DNA of 20,278 nt from JAWODU01 sp046483125 (GTDB lineage Bacteria; Verrucomicrobiota; Kiritimatiellia; UBA8416; JAWODU01), in contig JAWODU010000071.1 of assembly GCA_046483125.1 (NCBI GenBank), positions 1 through 20,278 of the forward strand. The letters are read 5' to 3'. The position numbers and the translations under genes were made by a program. Shown piece after piece: positions 19,568-20,278 of the stretch. Under the pieces are notes generated by a model. The model was not told the origin of the DNA, searched no databases, and worked only from the letters and a program-made list of their open reading frames with translations. The first letter of the stretch is position 1, and each line of letters begins with the position of its first letter.

Positions 19568-20011
19568 TCAATTCAAATTCATCTTAACGGGATTCTGCGC
19601 CCCGTGAGGATGACTTTCACCCGCGTACACTTTCAGACGCGAAAACATCCTGCGGCTCAACTTGTTTCCGGGCAGCATACCCTTTACCGCCAGCTCTATC
19701 AGTCTTTCCGGATGCCGCGCCCGTACTTCCGAAGCCGTTTTCTCCTTGAGCCCGCTTCTGTAACCGCTGTAAGTCCGGTACACCTTGTTCTCTTCTTTGC
19801 GCCCCGTCAACTTTACTTTTTCGGCATTTATAACCACTACGAAATCACCGGTATCCACATGCGGGGTAAACGTGGGCTTATCCTTGCCCCGCAGAACATC
19901 GGCAATTCGAACGGCAAGCCTGCCGAGCACCTGGTTCTCGGCGTCAACCAGCCGCCACTGCCGGGCGTCACCGGGATCCCGGGCAACGTAAGATTTAGCG
20001 GTTTTTGTCAC
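19568..20011 (-). CDS. rplM: 50S ribosomal protein L13 (uL13)
   Basis: A 147-residue ribosomal protein. WRLVDAENQVLGRLAVRIAD, the strand GDFVVVINAEKVKLTGRKEE, the segment HPERLIELAVKGMLPGNKLS and the C-terminal LKVYAGESHPHGAQNP are all typical. GTG at 20011 with AGGAG 6 bp upstream is preferred over an in-frame start at 20032. It is the first gene of the rplM-rpsI-arg run and is preceded by a near-consensus promoter. Both ribosomal genes use GTG starts. Confidence 0.96.
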   Translation of the reverse strand: MTKTAKSYVARDPGDARQWRLVDAENQVLGRLAVRIADVLRGKDKPTFTPHVDTGDFVVVINAEKVKLTGRKEENKVYRTYSGYRSGLKEKTASEVRARHPERLIELAVKGMLPGNKLSRRMFSRLKVYAGESHPHGAQNPVKMNLN

Positions 20012-20043
20012 TTCCGGCTCCTGTGCAAGCACAAACGGCCATT

Positions 20044-20072
20044 CATATAAGAAATGCGCGAATCCGTGTCAA
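20044..20072 (-). promoter_or_regulatory. Sigma70-like promoter of rplM-rpsI
   Basis: On the minus strand, TTGACA (20067-20072) is a perfect -35 box. It is followed after 17 bp by TATATG (20044-20049) as the -10. The predicted start would give a leader of roughly 25 nt before the GTG at 20011. Confidence 0.7.
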
Positions 20073-20117
20073 GGGGTAAAAGCGGCGAATTGAGATTTTG
20101 CCATAAGGGGCGGATTT

Positions 20118-20132
20118 ACCCGGAAACCGGGT
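20118..20132. other. Small hairpin in the otherwise empty right edge
   Basis: ACCCGG pairs with CCGGGT across AAA. From 20073 to 20278 I see no supported gene or RNA. The hairpin may be the terminator of a gene beyond the edge, but it has no T-tract. Confidence 0.3.
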
Positions 20133-20278
20133 CATCGGAGCCGAAAAAAGTTTGCATTTCCCCGTTGCGGTGGCTCTGAGCGGCGGGCTGCCATGCAGGC
20201 TGACCGGCACATTGCGATGCCGCAGCCAAGGCGCATTGGACTTGCCGCCCGGCGCCCAAAGAACGACCGGCAAGGGAG

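Noticed and set aside
20050..20066. R1-like GGATTCGCGCATT in the rplM promoter spacer
   Set aside because: The match to R1 is only about 10-12 bp and could arise by chance from CG-rich words.
20160..20278. Possible tRNA or RNA gene at the right edge
   Set aside because: No T-loop GTTCRA motif or cloverleaf could be found, only scattered short GC-rich complementarity.

Overview
The window looks like a chromosomal segment of an uncultured, moderately GC-rich Gram-negative bacterium. A PVC-superphylum origin (Verrucomicrobiota, Kiritimatiellota or Lentisphaerota) is my best guess. It rests on the MurC-MurB fusion, a galactokinase with a GNHTDYN motif, a GxxExxY protein and very repeat-rich intergenic DNA; there is no rRNA or marker tree here to settle it. 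I found no tRNA, rRNA or CRISPR array.

Left part (1-7.2 kb): a surface-polysaccharide region. On the minus strand, in transcription order, are a GbsR/MarR-type regulator, an ABC-2 polysaccharide-export permease, a GxxExxY (PD-(D/E)XK-like) protein, a NodU/CmcH-type carbamoyltransferase and the N-terminus of the matching Wzt/TagH-type ATPase, which runs off the left edge. A PHP-like predicted hydrolase (plus strand) and a family-2 glycosyltransferase (minus strand) lie to the right.

Middle (7.2-13.7 kb): a murC-murB fusion gene, a 947-bp non-coding stretch packed with foldback elements, then a phosphomannomutase/phosphoglucomutase and a galactokinase-family gene, all on the plus strand. These supply cell-wall precursors and activated sugars.

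Right part (13.7-20.1 kb): a compact minus-strand run rplM-rpsI-argJ-argB-argD-argG-thiD with overlapping or closely spaced genes. It starts from a good sigma70-like promoter at 20044-20072 and ends stop-to-stop against galK.

The most unusual content is the repeats, which fall into families I name here. R1 is AACCGCGAATCACGCGAATC plus a tail. R2 is iterated AGCTGAAAGTTGAA. R3 is CTCTGTGCCTCTGTG. R4 is ATCCTGTTGATCCTGTC. R5 is GATTAAGATTGGGATTAAG. R6 is a GTAG-headed REP hairpin. R7 is GGACGGATGACGGAGGACAG. R8 is a 143-bp inverted-repeat element attached to 13-bp tandem units. They form composite islands in almost every gap of the left half. They also occur in frame inside at least three proteins: the ATPase, the carbamoyltransferase and the MurC-MurB linker. 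A 155-bp MITE-like element with 24-bp inverted termini and a CTTAG target duplication has inserted into one of the 13-bp arrays. The GxxExxY gene is bracketed by an inverted pair of R1 copies. By contrast, the ribosomal/arginine operon is nearly repeat-free, with only one degenerate R1 copy.
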